From positions 21,645 to 85,644 of the forward strand of contig NZ_KB898204.1 of assembly GCF_000377505.1 (NCBI RefSeq): a stretch of DNA of 64,000 nucleotides, in the 5' to 3' direction. The notes under the pieces were generated by a model. That model saw only the letters and a program-made list of their open reading frames with translations. It did not search any database and was not told the DNA's origin. This document shows positions 1 to 8,315 of this stretch, in pieces. The stretch is from Paenibacillus massiliensis 2301065 = DSM 16942 (GTDB lineage: Bacteria > Bacillota > Bacilli > Paenibacillales > Paenibacillaceae). Each line of letters begins with the position of its first letter. The first letter of the stretch is position 1. A program made the position numbers and the translations under genes.

Positions 1-1631
1 ATGATGGCTTCTACCTGTGCAGAGTCCATCCCTACACCGTTATCCTCCACCCGAATAATAACCTTGTCATCCTGATTGAAGGCGGATATACGGATGAACC
101 CCTTGATTCCTTTGGCCTTCAGCCCATGATAAATCGCATTCTCTACCAGAGGCTGGAGAGATAGCTTCGGAATCGGGGTACCCGCCAGTTCAGATGGAAT
201 ATCAATCTCGTAGCGGAATACATCTGGATAGCGAATCTGTAGAATCGTCAGATAGTCATCCGTCAGTTCTGTCTCCTTCTCTAGAATGATGAGCTCTCGT
301 CCCTTATTCAGGGCCATCCGGTAAAAATCAGCCAACGCCTTGGTTGTATCTCTCGCTTCATCATGACGATCCAGCTCATTGAGCGCATAGATGGTATCCA
401 GCGTGTTGTATAGAAAATGGGGCTTAATCTGTGCGCTCATCAAGGCGAGCTCAAATTCACGCTTGCGATTCTGCTCCTGCCTGACGGTATCAAGCAGCTC
501 CCGTACCCGTCTGACCATATAGTTAAAGGCCTCGGCAATCGTACCGATCTCATCCTCGGAACGCACAGGCGCTACCGTATGAATATCTCCGTTCACTACC
601 TTTCGCATCGCCCCGGTCACCTGCTCCAGCGGACTTACAACCATTCGGGACAGGAAGCTCGCGCCCAGCCAGGAGAGCACCAAGCAGAACAGGCCAATCG
701 CTGCGGTCAAGCCAACATTTTTGCGCACATCGGCCATGAGCAGATTTAAAGACACGACATTCACGAGCTTCCAGTTCATCCGATCATAATCGACTACCGA
801 AATCAGATTGCCTTCCTCCTGGAAAGAGCACGCTCCAGCGGGGGATTGATCGGCGCAGGACTGCATTGACGATGCCAGCTCAGAGCTAATGGGCTGCATT
901 AGCTGGGCATTATCTTCAGCTACGACCACCTGATTGCCCCTATCGAGAAAATAGTAGGCTTTCGGCGTAGAAGCATCACTGGATTTCAGATATGCGGATA
1001 ACCGCTCCTCCTTCACCAGCAGGAACAACGTACCGTACACTTCCCCGTTGTCGATGTGAATGACCGTCTTGCGGAGCGTCAGCATTGGGGAGCTCGGGTC
1101 CGGAGTCAGCAGGTCTCTGCGTTCCATCCCCATCCAGATTGCGCGTCCGTAGCTGTCCATCTCCTGACCACTATGCACTAGCTTACGGATCTGCTCGGCA
1201 TCCCCTTTCTCATCATAGGAGGCATATATATATCCGCTGCTATCGACGAATACAGCCCCGTCTACCTCCTTGAAGATCGATACATCAATAGACAGACGGC
1301 TCTGCATGAGATTGGCAAAACGCGTCTGCTCAACCGTGGATGCTGGAGGCTTGCCATTCGATTCATACAAGCGGTTAATATTCGTCACCATAATATTCGC
1401 GGCAGTCTCTACACTGCTGAATATGTAATCGGTTCTGGACAGAATCAGTTGAGATTCATCCATGACATTGCTGGTCGTCCGCTCAATCAGGGAGCGGCTG
1501 AAGATTTGGCTCGATCCGACACCAAGAATAACCAAGGATAGTATGATCAAGGGTAGAAACAAGGCGATTACCTTACTCTTGAAGCGTAGTCGCCCGAACC
1601 ATTTTTGTGCCCAAGACAAGAACTTGTACAT
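1..1631 (-). CDS. YesM-family sensor histidine kinase (C-terminus cut by window edge)
   Basis: The frame is open from an ATG at 1631 to the window edge, giving about 543 residues without the end. There is a membrane segment near residues 20-40, an extracellular sensor region, a second membrane segment near 295-320, then a HAMP-like linker. The His_kinase motif HFLYNTLDTI follows, with the likely phosphorylated His405. The last visible part contains the N-box region (LQPLVENAIYHGL) and the start of the G1 box (VEDNGVGMD). YesM-type kinases usually pair with an AraC-type response regulator; that gene would lie to the left of the window. It is divergent from a LacI regulator and an alpha-galactosidase, so a role in sensing carbohydrate is likely but inferred. 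A GGGGG-type ribosome binding site precedes the ATG. Confidence 0.9.
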   Translation of the reverse strand, partial: MYKFLSWAQKWFGRLRFKSKVIALFLPLIILSLVILGVGSSQIFSRSLIERTTSNVMDESQLILSRTDYIFSSVETAANIMVTNINRLYESNGKPPASTVEQTRFANLMQSRLSIDVSIFKEVDGAVFVDSSGYIYASYDEKGDAEQIRKLVHSGQEMDSYGRAIWMGMERRDLLTPDPSSPMLTLRKTVIHIDNGEVYGTLFLLVKEERLSAYLKSSDASTPKAYYFLDRGNQVVVAEDNAQLMQPISSELASSMQSCADQSPAGACSFQEEGNLISVVDYDRMNWKLVNVVSLNLLMADVRKNVGLTAAIGLFCLVLSWLGASFLSRMVVSPLEQVTGAMRKVVNGDIHTVAPVRSEDEIGTIAEAFNYMVRRVRELLDTVRQEQNRKREFELALMSAQIKPHFLYNTLDTIYALNELDRHDEARDTTKALADFYRMALNKGRELIILEKETELTDDYLTILQIRYPDVFRYEIDIPSELAGTPIPKLSLQPLVENAIYHGLKAKGIKGFIRISAFNQDDKVIIRVEDNGVGMDSAQVEAI

Positions 1632-1721
1632 GATTTGCCCCCGCAATTCGAAGAATATTCATCATGTTAACACAACTTCTTCACTGAGGAGTAGATAGAA
1701 ATTGAGGGAAAGTCGGGAAGA

Positions 1722-1735
1722 TGTAAGCGGTTGTT
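1722..1735 (+). promoter_or_regulatory. possible CcpA cre-like site
   Basis: TGTAAGCGGTTGTT resembles the cre consensus TGWAARCGYTWNCW with two departures. It lies between the divergent kinase and the lacI-type gene, where catabolite control of alpha-galactoside use would be expected. This is pattern-based only. Confidence 0.3.
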
Positions 1736-1772
1736 GAAATCGTTTGTAGAGTGTGATAGGCTTAAAGCGTGT

Positions 1773-1796
1773 TTTTAGTAAATTTATTAACTAAAA
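1773..1796 (+). promoter_or_regulatory. inverted repeat upstream of the LacI-family gene
   Basis: TTTTAGT and ACTAAAA form 7-bp arms around a 10-bp AT-rich centre, directly before the ribosome binding site of the regulator gene. The position suits an autoregulatory operator, but no binding data are available. Confidence 0.4.
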
Positions 1797-1810
1797 AGGT
1801 GTGAGCGCAG

Positions 1811-2824
1811 TTGGCAACGATCAAGGACATTGCCCGGCAAGCCGGCGTATCCGCCGCAACCGTGTCCAGAGTGCTTAATAATGATCTGTCTCTGTCCGTG
1901 AGCGAGGATACCCGGAGTAATATATTCGCCATTGCGGAACAGCTTCAATATAAGCCCAAACGACTTGGGCAGCTCAAGCGGAACATGCAGCGTGCTGGCA
2001 AAACAGTCTCACTGTTGCTCTGGTGCTCCATTGAGGAGGAACGTGACGATCCTTATTATGCTTCCATTCGACGCGGCATCGAGATCCGCTGTGAGGAGCT
2101 TGGACTGACTCTGGGTCAGACCCTGCGGGGGCGCCACTCCATTGCTCAATTGCAGCCTGCTGACGGACTGATCGTCGTCGGTGGTGTCGATCCGGAAGAG
2201 ATTACCCCCCTGCCTGTCACCAAGGAAGCGATTGTCTTGGTCGATCAGTATCAGGAGCTACTGGATTATGACACGGTACGGGTACACTTTCGCCAGGCTG
2301 TCGATCAAGCACTGGGCCATCTGGTTGAGCTTGGACATCGCAGCATCGCCTTCGTAGGTGGCGAGAGTAACGGAGAACGACGGGCTCACTACTTCAAGAA
2401 ACTTTTGCAGGAGCGAGGTCTCTATAACCCTGACTTCGTTCGTGTGGGTGCTTGGAGCAGTGCTGACGGGTACCGCATGATGAATGACCTGCTGACAGGA
2501 GCCGAGCGGCCTACTGCGGTCTTCGCCGCCAGTGATCCACTGGCCGTCGGTGTACTGCGTGCCCTACACGGACATGGGCTTCAGGTGCCACAGGACATGG
2601 CTGTCGTCGGCTTCGATGACATCGAGATGGCTGCTTACCTGCAGCCTGCACTCACCACTATTCGGGCGTATCCTGAGCAAATGGGTCGATCTGCTGTCCA
2701 GCTACTCTCCGAGCGACTGGAAGGGCGGGAGGCCCCCGCACATAGCGTCATCGGGACCAAGCTCATCGTTCGGGAAAGCTCAGGCACTAGCACTGGCTTA
2801 GAGTCAGATGCAAATTCTCAATGA
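1811..2824 (+). CDS. LacI/GalR-family transcriptional regulator of alpha-galactoside use
   Basis: This 337-residue protein has an N-terminal LacI-type helix-turn-helix (ATIKDIARQAGVSAATVSRVLNN, residues 2-24) and hinge region. A periplasmic-binding-like effector domain follows, with typical blocks such as HRSIAFVGG, FAASDPLAVGVLRAL and VVGFDDIEMAAYLQPALTTI. The start is TTG at 1811, with an AAGGTG ribosome binding site a suitable distance upstream. It sits 121 bases before the GH36 alpha-galactosidase on the same strand, so it most likely controls that gene and perhaps itself. The ligand, presumably melibiose, raffinose or galactose, is inferred from the neighbour and not from the protein. 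Confidence 0.88.
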   Translation: MATIKDIARQAGVSAATVSRVLNNDLSLSVSEDTRSNIFAIAEQLQYKPKRLGQLKRNMQRAGKTVSLLLWCSIEEERDDPYYASIRRGIEIRCEELGLTLGQTLRGRHSIAQLQPADGLIVVGGVDPEEITPLPVTKEAIVLVDQYQELLDYDTVRVHFRQAVDQALGHLVELGHRSIAFVGGESNGERRAHYFKKLLQERGLYNPDFVRVGAWSSADGYRMMNDLLTGAERPTAVFAASDPLAVGVLRALHGHGLQVPQDMAVVGFDDIEMAAYLQPALTTIRAYPEQMGRSAVQLLSERLEGREAPAHSVIGTKLIVRESSGTSTGLESDANSQ

Positions 2825-2842
2825 ATGAAGTGTAGCTTAATT

Positions 2843-2857
2843 AAACGGATGTCGTTT
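2843..2857 (+). promoter_or_regulatory. possible operator before the alpha-galactosidase gene
   Basis: AAACG and CGTTT are inverted around five bases in the gap between the LacI-type regulator and the alpha-galactosidase. It is a plausible operator for the adjacent regulator. It does not match the repeat at 1773-1796, so at most one of the two is likely the main site. Confidence 0.3.
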
Positions 2858-2945
2858 CCAACTTCAAAACGTAATGATACGAATGTTCGGTACGAATGTA
2901 ATGATGGCGTCACAACCAGACTATAAAAAATCGGGAGTGAATCTG

Positions 2946-5213
2946 ATGAATATTTATGTAGACGAGACACTAGGCTTATTCCATTTACAATCTAAGGACA
3001 GCAGCTATCTGTTCCAGATCATCGAAGGCTACCCTGCCCATCTGTATTGGGGCGCACAATTGAATCATGACACGAGTCTGGCCCACATTGTAGAGCTGCG
3101 TGAGCGTTGCTCCTTCTCGCCGAATCCGGTGCCTGCGAACCGCAACATCTCGCTCGACACGCTTCCCCAGGAGTATCCGCAGTATGGCACCAGTGACTTC
3201 CGCCAGCCTGCTTATCAAGTGAAGCTTGCGGATGGCAGCAGAATTACCGAGCTGAAATACAGCGGCTATCGGATTGAAGCGGGCAAACCCAAGCTGACTG
3301 GACTTCCTGCGGTCTATACGGAAGCAGATGAGGAAGCTACAACGCTCTATCTGGAGCTTAAGGATGATTATTCTGGCCTCAAGGTAACTTTGCTATACAC
3401 CGTTTTTGCCAATCATAGCGCGATTACACGCTCGACTTTCTTCGAGTACAAGGGTAATGGGTCAATTCAGCTGGATGAGGCTATGAGCGCATCCATTGAT
3501 TTCAGCGATTCCCAGTACGAGGCTCTCTACCTGCCAGGTGCGTGGGTACGTGAGCGTCATATTCAGCGGAGAGAGCTCGGTCCTGGCGCGCTGCGTCTGG
3601 AGAGCCGTCGCGGCTCCAGCAGCCATCAGATGAATCCCTTCCTGGCCTTGCTCCGTCCAGACGCCACCGAAGATGTCGGTGACGTATACGGTTTCAGCCT
3701 TGTGTACAGCGGCAACTTTGTCGCCCAAGCCGAAGTCGAGCAATTTGGTCAGACACGGGTGAGCATTGGTATCAATCCATTTGATTTCTCATGGCAGCTT
3801 ACTTCTGGAGAGTCCTTCCAGACGCCTGAGGTTGTAATGGTCTATTCTGACCAAGGCCTGGGTGGCATGTCCCGCACCTATCACCGCCTGTATCGGACTC
3901 GCCTGTGCCGCGGTAACCACAGAGACGAAGTACGTCCGATTCTGATCAACAACTGGGAAGCGACCTACTTCAATTTTGATGCTGACAAGATCGAAGCGAT
4001 TGCCGAGGCAGCAAGCCCACTTGGCATTGAGCTCTTCGTTCTGGACGACGGTTGGTTCGGCAAACGCGACAATGATGACAGTTCCCTTGGAGACTGGTTC
4101 GAGGATCGGCGCAAGCTGCCGGGAGGTCTTGCTGATCTTGCCAAACGTGTCAACGACAAGGGCATGCAGTTCGGCTTATGGGTAGAGCCTGAGATGGTCT
4201 CTCCAGAAAGTGAGCTGTACCGCCAGCATCCAGACTGGTGCCTGCACGCTGAAGGCCGTCGTCGTACGGAAGGCCGCTCCCAGCTCGTGCTCGATCTGTC
4301 GCGGAAGGACGTAATTGATTATCTGTACGATACGCTAAGCGCTGTCTTCTCATCGGCCCCAATCACCTATGTGAAGTGGGATATGAACCGCAACATGACA
4401 GAAGTCACCTCGGCGTCTGCCTCCCGTGAGCATCAGAAGGAGACGGCACACCGTTATATGCTTGGACTGTATGATCTGCTGGAGCGTCTGACCACCAGCT
4501 TCCCGCATATTCTGTTCGAAAGCTGCTCCGGTGGTGGTGGACGCTTTGACCCAGGGATGCTGTACTATATGCCACAGACCTGGACGAGCGATGACACCGA
4601 TGCGATTGAGCGTCTCGCAATCCAGTACGGCACGAGCATCGTATATCCAGCCAGTACGATGGGGGCGCATGTATCCAACGTACCGAACCATCAGGTGCAC
4701 CGTATCACCTCCCTTACGATGCGCGGCGACGTCGCCATGAGCGGTAACTTCGGCTACGAGCTTGATCTGACCGCACTGTCTGCTGAGGACCAGGCTCTGG
4801 CTGCAAGACAGGTTGCCCAATACAAGGAGATTCGTTCTCTCGTACAGCAGGGCGATATGCACCGTCTTCTAAGCCCGTTCGAGGGACGTGGCAATACAGC
4901 GTGGATGTTCGTGAATGAGGACCAATCGGAGGCATTCGTGGCCTTCTTCCGTGTACTGGCCGAGGCCAACGGGCCGATCCGTCGCCTGACGCTCAAGGGA
5001 CTGGACCCGAACAAGAAATATCGTCTTGAATCCGGTGTAGCGCATATTCCTGCTGATTCCGCTACTGATGCTGGTAGCGAGACTGCTACATTTACTGAAG
5101 CTTTTGGTGGACAGAGCTTTGGCGGCGATCAGCTGATGCGAATTGGTCTGGTCACTTCCGATCTCCAAGGCGACTTCGCCAGCCTGACCTTCCGTCTGCG
5201 CGCTGTAGAGTAA
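2946..5213 (+). CDS. alpha-galactosidase, glycoside hydrolase family 36
   Basis: This enzyme hydrolyses terminal alpha-1,6-galactosyl residues of melibiose- or raffinose-type sugars. The product is 755 residues from the ATG at 2946, which has GGGAGTGA five bases upstream; the frame extends further to 2874, but that start lacks a good ribosome binding site. It has the N-terminal beta-sandwich, then the GH36 barrel motifs LFVLDDGWFGKR, YVKWDMNR with the nucleophile Asp479, CSGGGGRFDPG, and TWTSDDTDAIERL with the acid/base Asp549. The 70-residue spacing between the two catalytic aspartates matches the Geobacillus AgaA type. There is no signal peptide, so it is cytoplasmic and presumably acts on imported sugars. 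Confidence 0.95.
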   Translation: MNIYVDETLGLFHLQSKDSSYLFQIIEGYPAHLYWGAQLNHDTSLAHIVELRERCSFSPNPVPANRNISLDTLPQEYPQYGTSDFRQPAYQVKLADGSRITELKYSGYRIEAGKPKLTGLPAVYTEADEEATTLYLELKDDYSGLKVTLLYTVFANHSAITRSTFFEYKGNGSIQLDEAMSASIDFSDSQYEALYLPGAWVRERHIQRRELGPGALRLESRRGSSSHQMNPFLALLRPDATEDVGDVYGFSLVYSGNFVAQAEVEQFGQTRVSIGINPFDFSWQLTSGESFQTPEVVMVYSDQGLGGMSRTYHRLYRTRLCRGNHRDEVRPILINNWEATYFNFDADKIEAIAEAASPLGIELFVLDDGWFGKRDNDDSSLGDWFEDRRKLPGGLADLAKRVNDKGMQFGLWVEPEMVSPESELYRQHPDWCLHAEGRRRTEGRSQLVLDLSRKDVIDYLYDTLSAVFSSAPITYVKWDMNRNMTEVTSASASREHQKETAHRYMLGLYDLLERLTTSFPHILFESCSGGGGRFDPGMLYYMPQTWTSDDTDAIERLAIQYGTSIVYPASTMGAHVSNVPNHQVHRITSLTMRGDVAMSGNFGYELDLTALSAEDQALAARQVAQYKEIRSLVQQGDMHRLLSPFEGRGNTAWMFVNEDQSEAFVAFFRVLAEANGPIRRLTLKGLDPNKKYRLESGVAHIPADSATDAGSETATFTEAFGGQSFGGDQLMRIGLVTSDLQGDFASLTFRLRAVE

Positions 5214-5310
5214 TAGAATTCGAGACTTCTACAATGTCTAGAAGAAAGTGAAGTCAGATGAAGTTAGTACAGAAGTAGCTGAATTGAATCTGATTAGCAA
5301 TATGAACAAA

Positions 5311-5358
5311 AAGCGGCCCGTTAAAGAGGATTTCTCGTCTCGATAACGGGCTGCTTCT
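5311..5358. terminator. bidirectional terminator
   Basis: A near-perfect stem (GCGGCCCGTTA with TAACGGGCTGC) lies between the convergent alpha-galactosidase and MFS genes. A-rich sequence precedes it and a T-containing tail follows. Confidence 0.7.
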
Positions 5359-5418
5359 GTTGTTGTACTAAAGCCTATATTTATTTTGATAGAGCCTCAT
5401 TGTATATAATAAGCTTTC

Positions 5419-6657
5419 TTAGAACGTTTCTTTGCCGGGTATCTTAGTGGCAGACTCCGCTGAATGGCTCTCTCTTGCTGATCTGGAATGATACAACAAG
5501 ATAAATACCGGTACAATCGCTATTAAGCCACAGATTATCCATGACAAACGAATAGGTGCTTGATCTGATGACAGGTCTGAGAAATTACGGCTGATGATTC
5601 CTGTGACAATAAGTCCAATACACATTCCCAACTGTGAAATGGCCGAATCCAGAGATAGCAGAGTAGAGCGGTACTCATTACTGATTCTTTTATTCAAGAA
5701 GATTTGCTTAGCTGCCGGGTACATTCCCCGCCCTACTTCGTAAATCAGGAAGGTCACTAATACCGGGTAAAATGTATTAAACACTCCCGCTGCAAATAAC
5801 CATATGCCCAACATCAGGCACGAAAAAATAAGAATGGTAACATCCTGATACTTCCGATACAAACGCTGGACCAAAAGACTGCCTAACGTCATACACAATG
5901 AATAGCCTGCTTTAATCATCCCCATAATCCAGACCCCTTCTCCAGACAGAGCAACCAATCGTGGTTGTTGAAAGGTATTCCCTGCTGAATTAGAGAAGCT
6001 GATGAACAGACCAATGAGGAAGACGATCCAAATAGCCTTATTGCTCATCCCTATGTGGATGCTTTCTTTAACGATATCTGTAAGCTTAAGGCTGCTTTGC
6101 CGACGTTTCTCCACATGATGCTCTATCATAAAACCCACAACCAGAATAAAAGCTACTACAATTGAAATCATGCTGATAAACCACGGAAGTGCATAACTGT
6201 AACTGGCTAATGCAGCACCGAGTAATCCACAAAGGATACCCGAGATATATCGTATGCTATTAGCATTCGTGAATAGTGTTTCTATCGGACGATCACTGTG
6301 CTCAACCACCCAGGATTCCAGCGAGCCTGACTGTAAGCAAATAGCCAATCCTCCAAAAACCTGCGCGATCATCAGCAGCCACATATCCTCGGACATTACG
6401 AACAATACACTGTAGATCATAAAACACACTAGCCCTAACAGCATAGATACCTTACGGCCGTACTTATCCGCTATCGCACCTGTAGGTACTTCTAACAAGA
6501 ACACGCTTAGAAATAAAATCACAAGTAAGTAATTAGCCATCTCTAAAGACAAACCCTTGAAAAGAAGAAATAGAATTAATGTCGTCCCTGTAATTTCACT
6601 CATAAAAAATTGCAAAAAGCTGATGGAATAGAACAATTTGTGAGCTTGGATTTTCAT
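5419..6657 (-). CDS. MFS transporter
   Basis: This is a 412-residue membrane protein with about twelve hydrophobic segments. It carries the major-facilitator motif A between segments 2 and 3 (GAIADKYGRKVSM), and a central charged loop follows the sixth segment. Length and topology fit a drug- or metabolite-exporting MFS protein, but nothing in the sequence tells the substrate. The ATG at 6657 has GAGGAAAG upstream. A tandem 20-bp repeat immediately before the ribosome binding site suggests a dedicated regulator. The gene is convergent with the alpha-galactosidase and probably monocistronic. Confidence 0.85.
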   Translation of the reverse strand: MKIQAHKLFYSISFLQFFMSEITGTTLILFLLFKGLSLEMANYLLVILFLSVFLLEVPTGAIADKYGRKVSMLLGLVCFMIYSVLFVMSEDMWLLMIAQVFGGLAICLQSGSLESWVVEHSDRPIETLFTNANSIRYISGILCGLLGAALASYSYALPWFISMISIVVAFILVVGFMIEHHVEKRRQSSLKLTDIVKESIHIGMSNKAIWIVFLIGLFISFSNSAGNTFQQPRLVALSGEGVWIMGMIKAGYSLCMTLGSLLVQRLYRKYQDVTILIFSCLMLGIWLFAAGVFNTFYPVLVTFLIYEVGRGMYPAAKQIFLNKRISNEYRSTLLSLDSAISQLGMCIGLIVTGIISRNFSDLSSDQAPIRLSWIICGLIAIVPVFILLYHSRSARESHSAESATKIPGKETF

Positions 6658-6670
6658 AGCTTTCCTCTTT

Positions 6671-6710
6671 CAAACGATTTCAATATCAAACAAACGATTA
6701 CAATATCAAA
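6671..6710 (-). repeat. two tandem 20-bp repeats upstream of the MFS gene
   Basis: Two head-to-tail copies of CAAACGATTWCAATATCAAA differ at one base and abut the ribosome binding site of the MFS gene. They may be a tandem operator or part of the promoter. Confidence 0.6.
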
Positions 6711-6852
6711 AAATATCGTAGTACAATCCATGGAATTATTATGTAATATATGTTATATGTTCTATCACTAATCATCCAAAAAATACATCCAATAAACACT
6801 TCCTAAAGCTCCATATAGCTAGGGCTCCTTGCACTCTCGATATCCTTTCACA

Positions 6853-6880
6853 TGAAAAAGGAGCTGTCTGGACAGCCCCC
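6853..6880 (-). terminator. rho-independent terminator of the stalk-protein gene
   Basis: On the minus strand GGGGCTGTC and GACAGCTCC form the stem, followed by TTTTT. Confidence 0.8.
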
Positions 6881-6921
6881 ATTACATATCAAGCTTTTCT
6901 CGATTCAATTGTTGCTTCGTC

Positions 6922-8046
6922 TTATTTCAACTTGGCCACGCCTACGGCGATCTGCTCCAGCTGTGCCTGATTAAGCTTATGGTCCGGGGAGCTAAGCGTC
7001 ACGTAACGATCATCCAACTCGAAGGTAAGCATGGCTGTATCGCTCGGCGTGTACCATTTAGCTTTCACACCATTGGAAAGCGTCACATTCTTGCCATCAT
7101 ATTCGTAGGAGTAGTCTCGTGGTGAGATACTTACATTCATATGCTGAAAGAGGAAGGTCACGCCGTCTCCGCCGGCGGCTGCCTTTTGGAACGTGTCTCC
7201 TTTTGCCATCTGCATAGGTGCATACGCTGTTTTGAAGCCGTCAAATTTTGCAAACTCCGCCTTAATGGCCTTGCGCTGAGCCTCTGTATACTTTAGTTCA
7301 CTCAACTGCACCGCACCTGCCTGAGAGCTATTCACCTTCATTACATTCGCAGCTACCTTCTCCAGCTCTGCTTTACTCAGCTTACCATCCGGGGAGCTAA
7401 GCGTTACATAACGGTCATCCTGCTTCACGGTCAGCATAGCTGTATCGCTTGGGGTATACCATTTCCCTGTATGTCCGTTCGACAATGTCACTTCAGTACC
7501 TGTGTAGCCAGCGGAGTAATCCCGTGGAGATACGTTAACCGTCATTTGTGCGAAGATGAAGTTCACTCCATCATCCGTGGCGACTATTTTTTGCAGCACA
7601 TCACCTTTCTTGATCAACTGTGGTGCATAGGCCGTCTCGAATCCGTCAAAGCCTGCGAAAGCCTTTTGAATGGCTTCCAGTTGGGCGGCTGTATAGCTCG
7701 GCTTCACCCATATGTCTGTCTGACCATTTCCAGGTACACCGCTCGTTGGTGCGCCAATCGTAATGACCCCTGTCTTGCTGTCGTAGGATACTGGCGCTTG
7801 CAATGCCTCCGATAGTGCACGAACAGGCAAATAGGTGGTGTCATTGTACATGATGGGTGCCAATGGTTTTCCGTTAGCGTCTTTTGGCTCGAATACAGAG
7901 CCCTTCACGTTGAAGCTGATCTTGTTATTCACGTACGCTTGAATCGTCTGGAGGTTGGTTCCAGCGTATACACCCGCTGCCCCTGTTAAGGTCATACCTA
8001 CTACCATCATCGCTGTAATGGATTTCTTTACGTTGTTCTTCTTCAT
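6922..8046 (-). CDS. secreted stalk-domain protein with an internal duplication
   Basis: This 374-residue protein has a signal peptide (residues 1-28, KKSITAMMVVGMTLTGAAGVYAG). A copper-amine-oxidase-N-like stalk domain follows near residues 40-98, with the typical YNDTTYLPVRALSEAL and GVITIG. Two tandem copies of a domain of about 120 residues begin near 118 and 252. The copies share FDGF(E/K)TAYAP, (K)GD, SPRDYS, TLSNG, KWYTPSDTAML and DDRYVTLSSPD. I do not recognise the repeated domain and give it no function. AAAGGAG precedes the ATG. Its promoter carries the same 29-bp element as the neighbouring lipoprotein gene, so both are probably controlled by the nearby two-component system. Confidence 0.85.
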   Translation of the reverse strand: MKKNNVKKSITAMMVVGMTLTGAAGVYAGTNLQTIQAYVNNKISFNVKGSVFEPKDANGKPLAPIMYNDTTYLPVRALSEALQAPVSYDSKTGVITIGAPTSGVPGNGQTDIWVKPSYTAAQLEAIQKAFAGFDGFETAYAPQLIKKGDVLQKIVATDDGVNFIFAQMTVNVSPRDYSAGYTGTEVTLSNGHTGKWYTPSDTAMLTVKQDDRYVTLSSPDGKLSKAELEKVAANVMKVNSSQAGAVQLSELKYTEAQRKAIKAEFAKFDGFKTAYAPMQMAKGDTFQKAAAGGDGVTFLFQHMNVSISPRDYSYEYDGKNVTLSNGVKAKWYTPSDTAMLTFELDDRYVTLSSPDHKLNQAQLEQIAVGVAKLK

Positions 8047-8131
8047 TTAATTAGCTCCTTTGTCTATGCCGCCAATGGCGGAAACCATGTGATTGTCATG
8101 CTGTAGCTTGTTATTCCTTCCTGATGAACTC

Positions 8132-8186
8132 AGTATAGAACCCCCATATCTCGAAAGCATATCCAGCTTGTATCGAACTTGTAACA
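8132..8186 (-). promoter_or_regulatory. promoter with response-regulator-type direct repeats
   Basis: On the minus strand there is TACAAG, five bases, TACAAG (an 11-bp period), inside a 29-bp element at 8158-8186. Exactly 20 bases after the element lies the -10 box TATACT (8137-8132). The -35 region is poor, as expected for an activator-dependent promoter. The element is identical to that at 9772-9800. Confidence 0.65.
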
Positions 8187-8228
8187 CTTATGCTGATGTA
8201 TGAGCTTGTTTTTTGTATCTATTATTTA

Positions 8229-8252
8229 CAAAAAAAAGAAGCCGCGCGGCGT
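8229..8252 (-). terminator. terminator of the lipoprotein gene
   Basis: The self-complementary GCCGCGCGGC is followed on the minus strand by TTCTTTTTTTT. Confidence 0.7.
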
Positions 8253-8315
8253 AAAGGAATGCACCTGCACCCCAGCTCAGCCACAACAGCTTCAACTGCT
8301 CACTCGACCACTTAC

